Positions 25,140 to 37,699 of a DNA stretch of 64,000 bases are shown one piece after another. A program made the position numbers and the translations under genes. The notes under the pieces are model-generated. The model was given only the letters and a program-made list of their open reading frames with translations, made no database searches and was not told the origin of the DNA. Where the stretch lies: positions 1,922,001-1,986,000 of the forward strand of contig JACAAK010000005.1 of assembly GCA_025093985.1 (NCBI GenBank), written 5' to 3'. The first letter of the stretch is position 1, and every line of letters begins with the position of its first letter. The DNA is from Calvatia gigantea. Taxonomy: Eukaryota > Basidiomycota > Agaricomycetes > Agaricales > Lycoperdaceae.

Positions 25140-27247
25140 TCCCTGTCATGCTTAGTTTGGTTGGACTGCATCCATGACCTGACTTTAGGTTGTGTCTCCC
25201 CTAATATATTTGTTGTAGTTTCGGGGATACATTGACAAGACGATCTTCATGTCTCGACCGTCGTCGCAAAGTTTGCGTTGGGACCTTTTAGGCATTACTG
25301 ATATCTCAATTCGTTGCGGTCACTTGATCAACCCTGGTGACGAGAACTTCACTGGCGACTCGACGCGGATCGATACAGCCCGAAGGCGAACCCTGAAGCT
25401 CTATCCACGCGCTTCTCCACCCATCCTCCGTGAAGAAATCATTCTCCCCAATCTTATTGTGGCTCCAGAGGCTTCTTATCTTGATGAACATATACTCTGC
25501 TTTTCTGAGCCGAACAACCTACCATATGCTGGCCACCCCATACGGACAACACTTAATGATCTTCAACACCGTTTCATACGCCTACATATCTACTGAAAAG
25601 GCGATATACCATTCTTTTGGGTGTGCTGTGCATTGTCAATTGATTCCGACCAAACCCAATGAGGTAACTAATGCCATGGGTAAAACGAGGCTAGAAGAGA
25701 ACTGTAACGAGTTCGAGATCATCGATGACAGTCCCCCGATGAATCGCCCACGGCCTTCGCCTTCTACGGTGTTTTCGATACGGCGGAAGCCCGAGGTGAG
25801 AGGGTTGTCACAACGCTGAACGCGAAGCGAGGTGTTAAATCGGTTGAAGCGAAAATCAAATATGAGGTGAGGTGCCGGTACGAGATTGGCGGATTCGTGA
25901 TTTTGTGACATGCAGGCCGCCTGCGTCTTGGTTCTTGGCGATTGGGACTAATGGTTTGGTTCCAAGATCTTCTCAGGAGATGAACCGGTTCCGAAAGACG
26001 AACCGTAACGAATTTGTGGCTGTAATTTCATAACAGGATACCGGATTGTGGAGAGGACCCGTCTGGTGGTTATCTAGACGAGCAACAACACCCACTCGGA
26101 TAGAGGTGGTGTCCCTTCTTGTGTAATTGATAATGTCCATGAGTTTAGTTGTCAAGCGCTGGGGCTTCTGGGTTTCTACTCAGCTCCGCAAGGGTGCTAC
26201 ATGCCCCAAAGGGAGACGAGGACCGCCAGGCCCAATTCGATGGCGGCATTTTTTCTTTTTACCTTTTCTTTTCCCGCCTCAAGCCACTAGACCAACAGCT
26301 GCCCGAGGGCGCATGCCAAATGGTGGCCGCATTTCTTTGCGGCAACAAGCACCTTGGACTTTTTTATACTACCGAATAGTCGAGTGCATAAGGCTGAGTC
26401 AGAGCGTAGTGAGAGCGCCAAGCTCGTGCCCGATGGTGTAGATTCAGACTAGCTTTGCGCAAACAAAGTTCAGGACTGGCCGATAGATGGTGCCGGTGGT
26501 TGGAGATTGTTTCGCGTGGTGCCCCTCCCGGAGTGAAACGAGTGTCACCGTTGCCTTCGATACATGTTGACAGCATGGGCCACTCGACCGTCCAGGCGTT
26601 GCACTGATAAACGCCGCACCACCGCACACCCCAGGGGAACAATTATCTGAAGGGATAAGCGGAGACATTGACCGTCTGTGAGAATTGACAAAAATCGTAC
26701 AAGTTATTTCAGCGGCGGCCGCTACCAATGTGGATTTAGAATGAGGGTCGACGCTGTAATTTGTTAACGTGACTGTGTGGGATTCTCTGGGTACGTTGGC
26801 ACGTTGTCGAACCCACAGTTTTGAAAACGAGATACGGGTGGAGAGTTGATCTTCAGATTTTTAAGTCTGTTCCCCAGCACAACCGGAAGACATAACACTT
26901 ACCACTTGTCGCTGAAAAGGGGTACGAATCGTACTCACTGATTAGGGTGCGCGTATCCTGAAAAATAGGTTGAGGTGTGCGACACCTTGTATCACCTACA
27001 CATCTTTCATTTTATCAGGCAACTTAAAGCCTATGAAATTGGATCAGTATGTATATTAACGACCGTAGATCAGAAATCCAGCACAGGGAAGGACGCAGCC
27101 GTAATGGCGAAAATTCACGCCACAATATTTAAAACAGCCTACATTCCTTCACGAGAATACCTCGAGATAAAACTTAGGGGCCTGAAGCTTGTTGAGACTC
27201 GGCTACTGTGGCACAGGGTCGAGGAGTCTGAAGCTCCGGTTCACGTG
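25140..27247. other. 2.1-kb region without a supported gene
   Basis: ORFs at 25249-25596 and 26127-26441 (+) have no recognised domain and lack a splice context. Base composition shifts several times. It may contain the remains of an old gene or element, but I find no terminal repeats. Confidence 0.4.
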
Positions 27248-29533
27248 ATGGACAACAGAGGGGCGGGCAACTTCTCCTGTAAGAGTTGTGGCTTATTTCC
27301 TTACTTGTGGTCCTTTGCAGCTTTGGCCTGTCCCACCCCGAGCCTCGTTGGACGAAGGCTCTCTCTCTTACACTTATATCCAATCACTCATTACTATCAT
27401 CAAACTAATCCACGCTCTCCACAGACCAACTACCCAGGCACACCACACTGAGACTGGCTTCTATATTAATTGGGTCCCTCAGTAGCCACACATTTCCTCC
27501 CAATAGGAAACAGCCTAGTCCGGTGAAGTTTACTAAGCACGGCGAAGGAGAAGAGTACGAGATGGTACAAACATACGGTGTTGCGCCTGACAGCGCCGCA
27601 AATCCTACTAGAGCTAGAATCAGTGAAGAGACGGATGCTCTCCTCAGTGGAAACGGAGCTGCGTCAATTAAGAGTCGGGGCAAGGAAGGACATGCCACGT
27701 TAGGTAGTTGTATCAGTAATCTTGCTAACACTATCATTGGAAGTGGTGAGTTTGTGGTGTCTCGCATCATTCCGCAGATCCCCACTCAAATTCCCTTTCA
27801 TATAGGAATGTTGACGTTTCCTATGGTAAGGAATCCTGGCACGCGACTCCTATGTGTGGATGCTGAATAAGGATTTAGGCTATGGCCTCAGCTGGAATTA
27901 TACCGGGGATGCTGACCTGCATTTTCTCTGGAGGCGTTGCAGCATTTGGGTTGTACCTGCTATCGCTTTGTGCTACGAAGACGCAGCATCGTCGTTCGTC
28001 ATTCCACGCAGTGTCCCAACTCACGTTCCCGAAGGCAGCCGTTTTCTTCGATGCTGCTATTGCCATCAAATGCTTTGGAGTCTCTATCAGGTATGCTTCT
28101 ATCCGGAAGGAAGGTCACTGGACTGATCTGGGGGTAATCTCTTTTGTTGTGCTGTTCATCCAGCTACTTGATCATCGTTAAAGGGCTCATGCCGAACGTC
28201 GTGGCCTCTATTTACCATGACCTAACTTCAGAGACGACGAAGCCACCAGAGTGGGCTCTGAACGGAGGCAACTGGCTGTTCATTTTCATGGTTTTATTGG
28301 TGCCGCTTTGTTTCTTGCGTAATATTGATAGCCTTCGGCATACAAGCTACGTTGCGCTATTTTCCGTCGGTGGGTCAACTGTGATTCTTGGATATGTGGT
28401 TCGCTAAAATGCCTCGTTCATAAGTGTACTTGCTCGTCATTGTCCTCAGATGTTACTTCTGGCCGATCAAAGGCATGACCGCCCCCGGCGAGATTAAGCT
28501 CATCCATTTCACTCCCGACTTCATCTCGACATTTCCTGTCCAAGTCTTTGCCTTCACTTGCGCACAGAATGTAAGCCTTCTCTTCATTTGTTTATTCTTC
28601 CTTGGGGGGTCTAAAGTAACACACAATTTTAGTTGTTTCCCCTGTATAACGAGGTTGTGCGAAACACTCAGGTCAGAATGAATACGATCATCGGAGGATC
28701 TATTGGTTCTGCGGTCGTCACTTACGAGATTATCGCGTTATTCGGTTATCTCACCTTTGGTTCCAAGGTGTGTTGTCAATCTACGTTAGAACGGGAGCCG
28801 AGACTAAACCCAGGGCGTCAGGTTGGAGCTAATATCATCGCCATGTACCCATCTACATCACTCTTTATCGCTGTTGGGCAGCTAGCCATTGTGATCCTGG
28901 TTCTGTTTTCATATCCTCTTCAAGTGCAGCCATGCAGGAACTGCATTGACAAAGTGTTACATCCGGAACATGGAGAGCAATACAACCCCGTGGCAACGGA
29001 AGAGCAACAGGATGATGATATTGATTTTGATGAACACGCGAGCAAGGAGCTTTCGACATTGAAACACGCAATCATAACCACTGTTATCATTGCTTCTGGG
29101 TTTACGATCGCATATTCCGTAGATGACCTTCGTTTGGGTGGGTGCCTTCCTTATACCTACGTGTTCGTGAGTGTGCTAAAGGATACTTGAACACCAGTTT
29201 TGTCCTTCGTTGGATCCACTGGGTCGACGACCATCTCTTTTATTCTTCCGGGCTTCTTTTATTGGAAGGTAATAAATCAAACAAGTGTTGTGGTGTGTGA
29301 CATAGGCCGCTGACGTGATTGAGTTGACAGCTCACGCGCGATGACCCAAGTACGAGCAAAGCGTTGAACCTGAGTGCCTTGGGACTTGGGTTGTATGGGA
29401 TATTCATCTTTATCTTCTGGTATGTCTACCACAGTTTTCTCCGGGATGAGGGTATTGACGGGGGGGGGATGTTTGCAGCTTGAGTTTTAATATATACCAG
29501 GTATTATATCCTCAGGACAGCAAACTGAGGTAA
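27248..29533 (+). CDS. AAAP-family (vacuolar) amino-acid transporter
   Basis: Eleven exons fit: 27248-27278, 27425-27745, 27806-27825, 27879-28090, 28164-28369, 28425-28570, 28633-28767, 28822-29137, 29198-29268, 29331-29419 and 29479-29533. They total 1602 nt, or 533 residues, with phases closing. After a hydrophilic N-terminus comes the family's first helix, SCISNLANTIIGSGMLTFPMAMASAG, then about ten further hydrophobic segments, including FPVQVFAFTCAQNLFPLYNEV and IGGSIGSAVVTYEIIALFGYLTFG. This is the amino acid/auxin permease fold (SLC38/Avt type); export from or uptake into the vacuole is a family-level inference. GSGMLTFP is interrupted by a 20-nt exon. The 5' exon is the weakest part: an in-frame ATG at 27562 is the alternative start. 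Confidence 0.85.
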
Positions 29534-30004
29534 TTAAAGTAGATTGCTTGTAAATGAGATTACATGAAAGGATGGAATAGAAGGCGAATAACGGAGTGAA
29601 TCTGAATTCAGTAACAATTTGATTTACCCACGGTCAGAGTGGTTGATGGAATTAGTGCCCAGCCATCTTTGCTACTTTTTCCTTAGACCTCATGTCCTGA
29701 CCTGCCTCCCACTCATCCTCCCCCCGTTCTTGTTATCCGCTACGCCTGCCACGTCCTCCCAGCGTACGCTATTGTACATCAGTGTTCCCCGCCCACCAGA
29801 ATGTCCCTTGGTAAATCTTCACTCTCCCTGTCATAACAGCACCGATCGTTGAACCCATCTCTTGTCTCCATTCGTCCTGTCTATCATCAACTCACAGAGC
29901 TTTCTGAACAACCTGCTGCATTACAAGATACACCGCCCATTAAAATCCCAGTGGCCCAAGTCCCCATTACTATACTGTCCTCCTCACACAGCAACAAACC
30001 CAAG
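29534..30004. other. Intergenic region upstream of the R3H gene
   Basis: The last 300 bases are C-rich on the plus strand (CCTCCC, CCCACC runs), the pyrimidine-rich leader often seen before fungal start codons. An open frame continues upstream of the chosen ATG at 30005 but has no ATG of its own. Confidence 0.45.
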
Positions 30005-32686
30005 ATGTCCGATTACAATTCAACCTGCCTGTCCGCAACAGGCGTCAAACCAACCAATGGAACAGCAGACTCATCTACAGGAGATACCGCCCAACCCTCC
30101 TCCGCACCCCCTACCCTAGACGGAATACACCCCTCTGGCCCAGAGCTAGAAAATGCTATGACCTCCCTCACCGGCCCACTTCGCGACGTCGACCCCCAGA
30201 TTATCGAAGCACTTAGAGGAAAGGATAGAATTTATGTTTTGAAACTTGGGGAGATAATGGAATCATTGATAGACGACCAACGGAGGTGAGTAGTCATCGT
30301 TCGCGGGGCTGTTGCCAGCACATATCCCGCAAGTAACTTGAGACTTCATTTCTCACATCTATTGCTGTATGCAGGCAGCGCACGGAAATGACCCCGATCA
30401 CGTCCTACCAACGACTACTTGTTCACCGTTGCTCGGCTTATTACAAGCTGGCACCAGAAACTGATCCCATGAGCAAGACCATCCACGTTTATTGTACAGT
30501 AGAGAGTCGAATGTAGGTCTTACAATCCGGTAGAGGGTTATGAGCATTTCGCTGACTCGAAATCCTATAACAGTCCTGCGCTCAGGATTTCGGAACTGGT
30601 CCCTCCAGAAACATCTACAGCTCCAGCTTTTAAAATAATGCGTCGATCATCAACGGAACGCCGAACTAAACCTTCCCACCAAGCAAGCTCGGTCACCATC
30701 GAAGATGGAGACCTTTCCGACCGGGAGCCATCAGAAACCGGGAGTTTGGGGGGAAGAAGCAACACGACGGGGGGCAGTGCCAAAAAGCACATGACTATCG
30801 AAGAGCGCGAAGCTGCCTACAACGAAGCACGGTCCCGCATTTTTTTGGGGTTCGAGGAGAAAGAGAAAGCAAAAGACAAGGACATCAATTCGAGTTCGTC
30901 CTCTCTCAGCGTAACTTCGGGCAGCACCAAAAACGGGGAAAGTAGTGCAGGAGACGCAGATAGTTCTTCAAGCTCTCCTGCCACTGAGAGTGAGTGGTCG
31001 GGACCTGCACGAAGGCAACAGCATTCAGGATATGCTTCCGCTTCGTCATCGACCCGTTCCATCCGTTCATCGGCGTATATTAGTAACGGCTCTGGTAGTT
31101 CTCGCAACTCGAGGGCTGCATCGCCTTCCTCATTCCATTTTCCATCATTGTACGAACCGACCACCGTTCCAGTGCCGTTGTACGACCCAGCTCAGCAATC
31201 CGCACCTGCAGCACCCGTCTATCATCCGCCTTATGGTTATCCCTACAACCAAAGCCAACCGAACGCTCCTTACATGCCCTACCACACATACTATCCAAAC
31301 ACCTATCCAACATATTCGGCTCCTCATCCTGTCCACTCTGGATCTGATCCGTCTACGCCATCTCATGGGGAACCTTACCCGCCTCACCCACCAATGCCTT
31401 ATGCTCCTCCCTACATGTGGCCACATCCTGGCCAGCCACCCATACAATCTCCTCCGATGCAGCCTCAACCCGTTCCCCCACAGCCTCCATCAAACCGCCC
31501 CCATCCCATGAACCCGCCACCTCCAGGACAACCAGCCTACCAACCATATCTACCCCCTCCACATACGTACCCATACCCAATGCCTGGGTATTATCCCAGT
31601 CAACCCATGCCGCCGCCTCCGGGCCCTCCACCCACCCACCCGCCTCATATATCAGGCCCTCAGCTATATGACCCCAGGATGTCCAATAATGGAACAGGAA
31701 ATGGACAGGCGAACGGCTTCCGGAATAATGTTCCTATCAGTGGTGTTCCTTTGCCCGCTAATGGACGACCTTTACCAAGGAATGGGTATGTCGGTCCTAA
31801 CAATGGGAATGGTCCAAGATCAAGAAACGGACCCACGCAACCTGGCCGCGCACCTTGGAGTCACGGGTCAGGGGTCGGACCAGGTAGCTTCACTGGGGTC
31901 AGCCCACAGCCAAACGAGACTGTGGGCCCTCGCTTGAGTAACAATAGACGGCAGAGCAATATGAGTAATTCATCGGTGAATGGACGGTCTACTAGTGGAG
32001 ATGATTCGTCATCCGTTACAGTAAGTACACAGAGTACATTAAAGATTCAATGACATAACTTGCCTCTCTTTCAGTCATCTACTTCCTCTTCTTCCAGGAA
32101 GCCTCACACAGTGAACGCTGGTTCACAGCATCCCCTACCTCCGCGGCCAGATTGGGCGATTAATCTCATGCCTCAGAATTCTCGTAATATGTCGCCTATT
32201 TCACCACCGAGGAATAGCAGTGGTGGTAGCATCCACTCGAACTATTCTCCCCGGCATCCACAGTCTAATTCCCAAAGCTCCTCACAATCAACGGATTTCC
32301 CGCCACTGTCCACGGTGCAACCTTCAGAGAGACGGGCACCGGCCGGAGCTTGGGGTAATTCGTCAAGGCCAATTTTCGGTCAGGCATCGAACAACGCGAC
32401 CAGTGATGAGATGAGGAGTCGGCTTGATGAATCCAGTTTTGAGCGACCACCTCCAAAGGTATGCGATATCACTTTATCATCCTCAGGGACGAACTGAAAA
32501 TTCCTTCAGTCAGTGGAGCTGTATAATCCAAAGACGCCTAAGCGAACGCCTTTGAACACAAACTACGCCGAGATTGATAAAGCTCAGAGCGGTAATGGAG
32601 AAGTTGCAGCTGCGACGACGGGGCTCGCTGACCAGGTTGCTAGACTCTCGTTAGGAAATGGCGCACCAGCGGGATTTCAGCCTTAG
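30005..32686 (+). CDS. R3H and SUZ domain RNA-binding protein
   Basis: Five exons (30005-30285, 30375-30512, 30574-32020, 32075-32458 and 32510-32686) total 2427 nt, or 808 residues. The R3H domain lies at about residues 70-145: DRIYVLKLGEIMESLIDDQ, then TSYQRLLVHRCSAYYKL with the characteristic Arg-x3-His spacing region, then KTIHVYCTVESRIPALRISEL. A SUZ motif follows: FKIMRRS, then TIEEREAAYNEARSRIF. The remainder is low complexity: a Ser-rich part, then about 200 residues of Pro/Tyr/Gln, then Asn/Ser. This order matches eukaryotic R3HDM/Encore/ARPP21-like proteins, which bind single-stranded RNA and affect mRNA stability. Cytoplasmic mRNA regulation is inferred. The Pro/Tyr-rich tail is suited to phase separation, also inference. 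Confidence 0.88.
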
Positions 32687-33120
32687 CAGCATTGCACCTT
32701 AGACCGCTTGACCCGTTTCTGGATCTTGTCGTATTCACCGCTGCTCCTCCTCCCCTTCCTGTCCTCGTATCCTGTGTGTCTATTTGTTGGTTAGTTGGAA
32801 TTGAAGGTTGCTATGCGAAAAAAATTGCTTGCAAATTGTTGTGTTGTTGTACTGGGTTGCCTATTACCGCTGGATATCTGTTTCTTTTTGCGATACTAGT
32901 ACAATTTATTTATTCAATGCGTTTGTGTCATTGTGGACGTTACGCGGTTAAGAGGCTGAGTTCGTGGCCAACCATCCGAGGCACATCGATCAAGTTACTG
33001 AACACTGGGAGGTTGGCAAGATCGAGAGTTTACGAAGGGTCAATTTGTTTCTATTTGGTTAAGGTGGCAGATAACTTGGATGAGCCGCCGCCCCAGTTGT
33101 TGAGTACTTTGAATCACACA
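32687..33120. other. Intergenic region upstream of RPB4
   Basis: T-rich 3' flank of the R3H gene and the RPB4 promoter. A 167-codon frame crosses it but is a shadow that ends in the first RPB4 exon. Confidence 0.45.
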
Positions 33121-33772
33121 ATGACCTCGCGACTTCGCCATAGGCCACAAACAGAAGAAGAGGACGCCGCAGCCTTAAAATTGGGACCAGGTTAGTTTAT
33201 TTCCTTGGCTACCCAGGATAAACATGTGATACATTCCATACCAGAATTCAACAATGCTGGTTGCTTGCTGATTTCGGAGGTCAAATACCTACTAGAGAAC
33301 AGGGATAAAGATGCGCCCGATACTGCGTGCGTAGCCTTAATGTACCTCTTAATACCCCAACCAATGAGCTCACTATCTTGGTATCCAAAGTGTGTATAAC
33401 AAGACTTTGGAATACGTCAAAACTTTTGCCAAGTTTACCACAACGGATTCCGCCAGTGCTGCCCGAGAGTGCGCCATCCTTTGCGCATCTTCCTATGTGT
33501 AACAAGACCTAATGCCGTCGTTCGGTTTCTGGGTTTAATTTAGAATTCTAAGAAGAGAGCCGGCGCTTACACAATTTGAGACAGCGCAGATTGCAAACCT
33601 GTGTCCAGCAGATGCTGAAGAGGCAAAGAGTGTCATTCCTAGGTGTGCCCTATCTGTCATTTTCAAATTATAGTGGTTGATTGTATGTGTCACCCTCAGC
33701 CTGGTAAAGATTGATGATGACAAGTTACAGACTTTGTTAGACGAGATTCAAACTATGAGGAGGGTGTCATAG
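33121..33772 (+). CDS. RPB4: RNA polymerase II subunit RPB4
   Basis: Five exons (33121-33190, 33245-33326, 33391-33468, 33544-33642 and 33700-33772) total 402 nt, or 133 residues, almost the 135 of fission yeast Rpb4. Diagnostic segments are EFNNAGCLLISEVKYLLENR, the helix containing YNKTLEYVKTFAKF, FETAQIANLCPADAEEAK, and SLVKIDDDKLQTLLDEIQTMRR. Rpb4 pairs with Rpb7 to form the stalk of Pol II, acting in initiation, mRNA export and decay. The C-terminus reads MRRVS rather than the usual R-S-F-Q-Y ending, a minor oddity. The stop lies about 130 bases before a foldback element that separates it from the convergent PUS1 gene. Confidence 0.93.
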
Positions 33773-33899
33773 CACTGCAGTTGGTAAGCTTGAAGTCTGA
33801 AGCCTCTGACTCCTGCCCTGAGGCTCTGGAAGACCATTTCTGTACCAATGTAACATATCATTCCTACATGAGTGATCAAAAGTATTGCACCCCACTTTG

Positions 33900-34490
33900 T
33901 CACTTATCACCTATGAAATACTTCATCAAATGCCACAAGCCTTTTTCCTAAAAATACTAGACCTCCCTGGCTACAGTCTGAGATAGTTAAAATTCTTATC
34001 AGATTATATGTGAGTTCATGGGATGGAAAATAAAAAGGGGTATGTTTTTCAGCTCAGGAACCACTGGGTTCAATGATTTGAAATTCTTTGAGGGAATAGC
34101 CCTTAATAATCACATAAAGCTCCACTTTACAGAATGGGGATTGGTTGATTGGTCAGGAGATAATTGAGTTCAAAGTTGTCAAAAATGACCAAGACTTGTG
34201 AGAAATGGCCAAAAATGGAAATTATCTCTTGAGCCACCCAACCAAATTTTATTCTGTGAAGTGGAGCTTCATAGGATCATTATGGGCTGTTCCCTCAATT
34301 ATTTTCAGACCATTGGGCCCAGTGGTTCCCTGAGCTGAAAAATATACCCCCTGTTTATTTTTCATCATGTGAACTCATGTGTAATCTAATAAGAATTTTA
34401 ACCATACCAGATTGTAGCTAAGAAGGTCTAATATTTTATAAAGAAAGGTCATGGCATCTGAAAAAGCACTTCATATTATAACTAATGAAA
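33900..34490. repeat. Foldback / MITE-like element with ~260-bp inverted arms
   Basis: The left arm (about 33900-34164) and right arm (about 34221-34490) are imperfect reverse complements. Matching blocks include CTCAGG-AACCACTGGG with CCCAGTGGTTCCCTGAG, AAGCTCCACTTTACAGAAT with ATTCTGTGAAGTGGAGCTT, and outer ends containing ATGCCA. Roughly three quarters of positions appear to match. The spacer of about 56 bases has no ORF. AT-richness is higher than in the surroundings. Long arms with almost no internal sequence indicate a foldback or MITE-type non-autonomous DNA element. I could not define a target duplication. It fills the gap between the convergent RPB4 and PUS1 stop codons. Confidence 0.85.
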
Positions 34491-34500
34491 TATCTTTAGC

Positions 34501-36536
34501 CTAACCCTCAGTCTCTTCAAGCTGTTTCTTGTCCAGCTTGGTTTCATCATCCTCCTCTTCTTCAGCCACACCCTCCTCGGCCTTCTGTAACTTGGCTTTG
34601 AACTTATCACCCTCCGAGAAACTTGTTTCATCAAATACGCGTCTTTCACGGAAAGGGTGTTCCCTCCTTTCGCCTTTCGTGATAATCACCTCCTCCGGAA
34701 TTTTTCCCTCAGGGTTAAGGTACAACAAGTCGTTGCCAGCATAATTGTCAACCATGCGGACCCAAGCATCAAACCTTGAAAATTATATGAGTTTGATGTC
34801 CAGCGGGGAAAGTTAAGATGAGAGCCATACAACCCATCACGATCCTCGATCCCCCGCATACTCTTATAAATGAACTCATTTTTGAAATCCTCGATTTGAC
34901 TTCTATGCCGCTCGAAATCGATTGCTGGGCGATAATCTGGGCTATCGGGTTTGATGTTTTGGTTGACGGTATTCATCCTACTGTTATAGGACGCGAAGAT
35001 GGGTTCTTCTAGGAGGAGACCAAGGGATGGCATCTTGGGTATGAAGACGTCCGGGTTTTTGTAGAGCTATTATTTTGCGAGAATGAATGACAATGGCAGA
35101 ACAGCGTTGCAGATCGCATACCTCCGTGATTATGCCGTCCGCTGTTCCAGTACGAGCTGAAAGGACGAGGCTGGACATCATTTTTCGCTGCGAAGCGCTC
35201 AGACATATTTACATGGAGAGAAGCACCCGACTTACGATCTGGAATCAAGGTGTTAGGGGAAAGATGACCACATAACTCTTGTTACTCACCTGATGAAGCA
35301 TAAAACTCTGCCCATGGAAGAGTACGCTTATCCACTCCGTCTCTCCGTAAGTCACTGGATCTGCGACCTTCGCTGCCTGCCTCAGAGTAGGCTCACTTTC
35401 AAACGACTAGTCACTTACCTCGATGCTCTTCATGTGGCGCATATTGCTCTTATCATGAGCACCCCGACCAACCGTGAAGTTGTGGAAGTTATGAGTGCCC
35501 ACAAATCTCTGTGCAGCTGCATGCAATTCCTCTATCTTATCCCGACCAACTCTCCAAGCCCTCTTCCTTTGCATGTCGACCTCTCTAGAGGACTGAGGGT
35601 CGTCCCAGAACGGATGAGATAGTGCTGCCGCACTGTACCCCGAAACTTCAGCGTATTGAGAGAGGACACGGTGCAGGTTGCTACCAGGTTTCGGAGGAAG
35701 TAGGAGATAGCTGGGGAAGTAGTATGTATATTTTCTGCTGTCACAAGCCCTGTTTGAGTGAAGTGTAAGCCTCCGTACATCAGAACATAAAAGGGGGCGA
35801 CGAACAAACGCGCATTAAATGAATTTTGCACCCGAACATAGCCCCATAATCTGATCTCGGGCGGCAGCAGCTCGTTGACACGAGCGACGAGGTCTGGTAC
35901 GCCTGGAACATGCATAATCATCTTGATAGAAACAATATTTCCTGCAGCGTGAACACCTGCGTCTGTTCGTGCAGCGCGAGCTAAGGCGACCTACGAAAAA
36001 AAACGATCAACACAACGAGATCCTAGAGAAGCAAAGACTGACCTTGACTGGATCATTCGCATTATCCTGAGACACCGCACCAGCCTCTACGAGAGCTTTG
36101 AACAGTGTGCCTTCAATAGTTTTTAAGGGAGGTGGCTGACTGTATATTATGTCAAGCCTGCATGAAAACTGGAGGGAGCAAATTGCACGCACACTTGCAT
36201 TCCACTGTATGCCGAACCGCAGAAACCAATCAAAAGTGCACATTGACGTTTGGGTAGACGAGGTAGTTTCGGACCTCCTGGTGTCTCGGGGCCCTCTTGA
36301 GTCGGTTCTGTGTTCCTCTCCCGCTTATGATACGACGTTGCGCGGCGATCCCGGCGACCTTTGTTTTTCTTGTCTTTCTCTTTCTTTTGTTGGGGCTGTT
36401 GTATTGATAATTTTGAGTCGTCACCACCGCTCGCAACCGTCATATCCACGGTATCGGCATCAGCGTCAATAACCTCAGAGGACACACGACGCCGCTTGTA
36501 TGGATGTTGATCCAGGTCCGGGTGTGGCGAGTCCAT
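34501..36536 (-). CDS. PUS1: tRNA pseudouridine synthase Pus1 (TruA family)
   Basis: Nine exons on the minus strand: 36193-36536, 36043-36139, 35806-35990, 35419-35749, 35290-35367, 35236-35238, 35122-35187, 34834-35066 and 34501-34774. They total 1611 nt, or 536 residues, near yeast Pus1 (544). The N-terminus is basic and disordered with a likely nuclear signal (KRRR, then [15 protein letters not shown]). The catalytic core follows: [28 protein letters not shown] with the catalytic Asp in [32 protein letters not shown] and SFMLHQIRKMM. An acidic tail (EEEEDDE) ends the protein. It converts uridines in nuclear tRNAs and snRNA to pseudouridine. The Ile of HQIRKMM is encoded by an isolated 3-nt exon, flanked by CCAG and GTAAGT. 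The start at MDSPHPDLD is the first ATG in the open frame after the last upstream stop region; further upstream frames look non-coding. Confidence 0.93.
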
Positions 36537-37286
36537 CCCGATATGTAGAACCCAGGAATTCCGAAAACGGGCTGCCCACGAAACAAGGACTTGAAGAGGA
36601 ATTCGGCGCCAGTTGGAGAACAACTGGGTTGGTCGGGTCAGCCTAAAAGTGGTCGAACTGCCCGAAGGTATCCTTATCTTGGAAGAAATGTGGAGGTTAG
36701 AGACTCGAACGGGCAGTCGACACCACATCAGGCTTCCAGACGTTCGCCAAGAAAGGTGTTGTTGAATGGGAATATTCCACAATAAGCATGTCCCTGAGGC
36801 CTGAGACTTTCAAGCTGAGGCCATACTTAACTGATTAGCAATTCAACAAGATGTGCCAGTGGTCGAACCCAGGAACATGCGAGAAAGACCTACCGCAAGT
36901 CTCCTTTCGCAAGGTGGGGAGGTGGGGGTTAGAGTTGCTGAGTATCTACGGGAACGCCTTCCAGTGAGAACCGCGAACAGCATGTTCCGACGCGAACCCA
37001 CAAGACTCTAGAAGCGAGTATTGCTCAGCTCAAGATCTGGAGACTGGGAGCAACGCTCAATTCGTAGACATATCGTTAAGAAAAACTCATTGCCGCTTGG
37101 GTACAACCCCCCTCTGCAACCATGTTTCTTGTGCATTGCGTATAAAAACCATCACCTCGCCTGATTAGAATAAAAGTTATGCTGCAATAGATTCATTCCA
37201 TTTCTGCTCATGCGTGAAATGTAGCCATGCGGCTATGTAGACAATTCTAAGGCAAACCAAATCAGCGGGCAAGTGCACAGACATAG
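36537..37286. other. PUS1 upstream region up to the retrotransposon nest
   Basis: About 750 bases containing the PUS1 promoter. No further gene is seen. The outermost element begins right after the ACTCC target copy at 37287-37291. Confidence 0.5.
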
Positions 37287-37291
37287 ACTCC

Positions 37292-37699
37292 TGTTAAGAC
37301 GAGTACACCACAATAGTTTGCACTAGTGGCGGAGGGGAGTCGTACTCACTGGGTTTGTTAAGATGCACGTTGTAGACCGTAGCTAGTGGATATCTTAGAG
37401 GAATGATGGGCAGAGGATAGACTGAATTGTCTAAAGAGTATTCGCATACTACATAAGTCTTATATATCTAATAGTTCTGGTCTGTGCGCCGTTCTGCCTA
37501 ATACAGGTGAGGTCTTATCTGCCAGTAGCATATACAGAGCATACTGCATACATTGTTCTATTTAATAGACCATGACCAGCAACCTAGAGTGCGGTCTAGT
37601 ACATTGTTCGTTATCTCTCTTCAAGAGTGAAGTACTCAAGAATCCGTTTCAGCTATAAATAGACTGAACCAATGTAGTGGTACGGATCGAGATTCAACA
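37292..37699 (-). repeat. LTR of Copia E1 (3' LTR in element orientation)
   Basis: A 408-bp LTR bounded by TGTTAAGAC and ATTCAACA, i.e. TG...CA ends, preceded by target copy ACTCC. It pairs with 56888-57295 and is about 90% identical by eye to the E2 LTRs. A purine-rich tract (minus strand AGTGAGGAGGAG) borders it on the internal side. Confidence 0.95.

Noticed and set aside
25249..25596. 115-codon ORF starting MSRPSSQSLRW
   Set aside because: No recognised domain and no conserved splice continuation; cannot be separated from chance.
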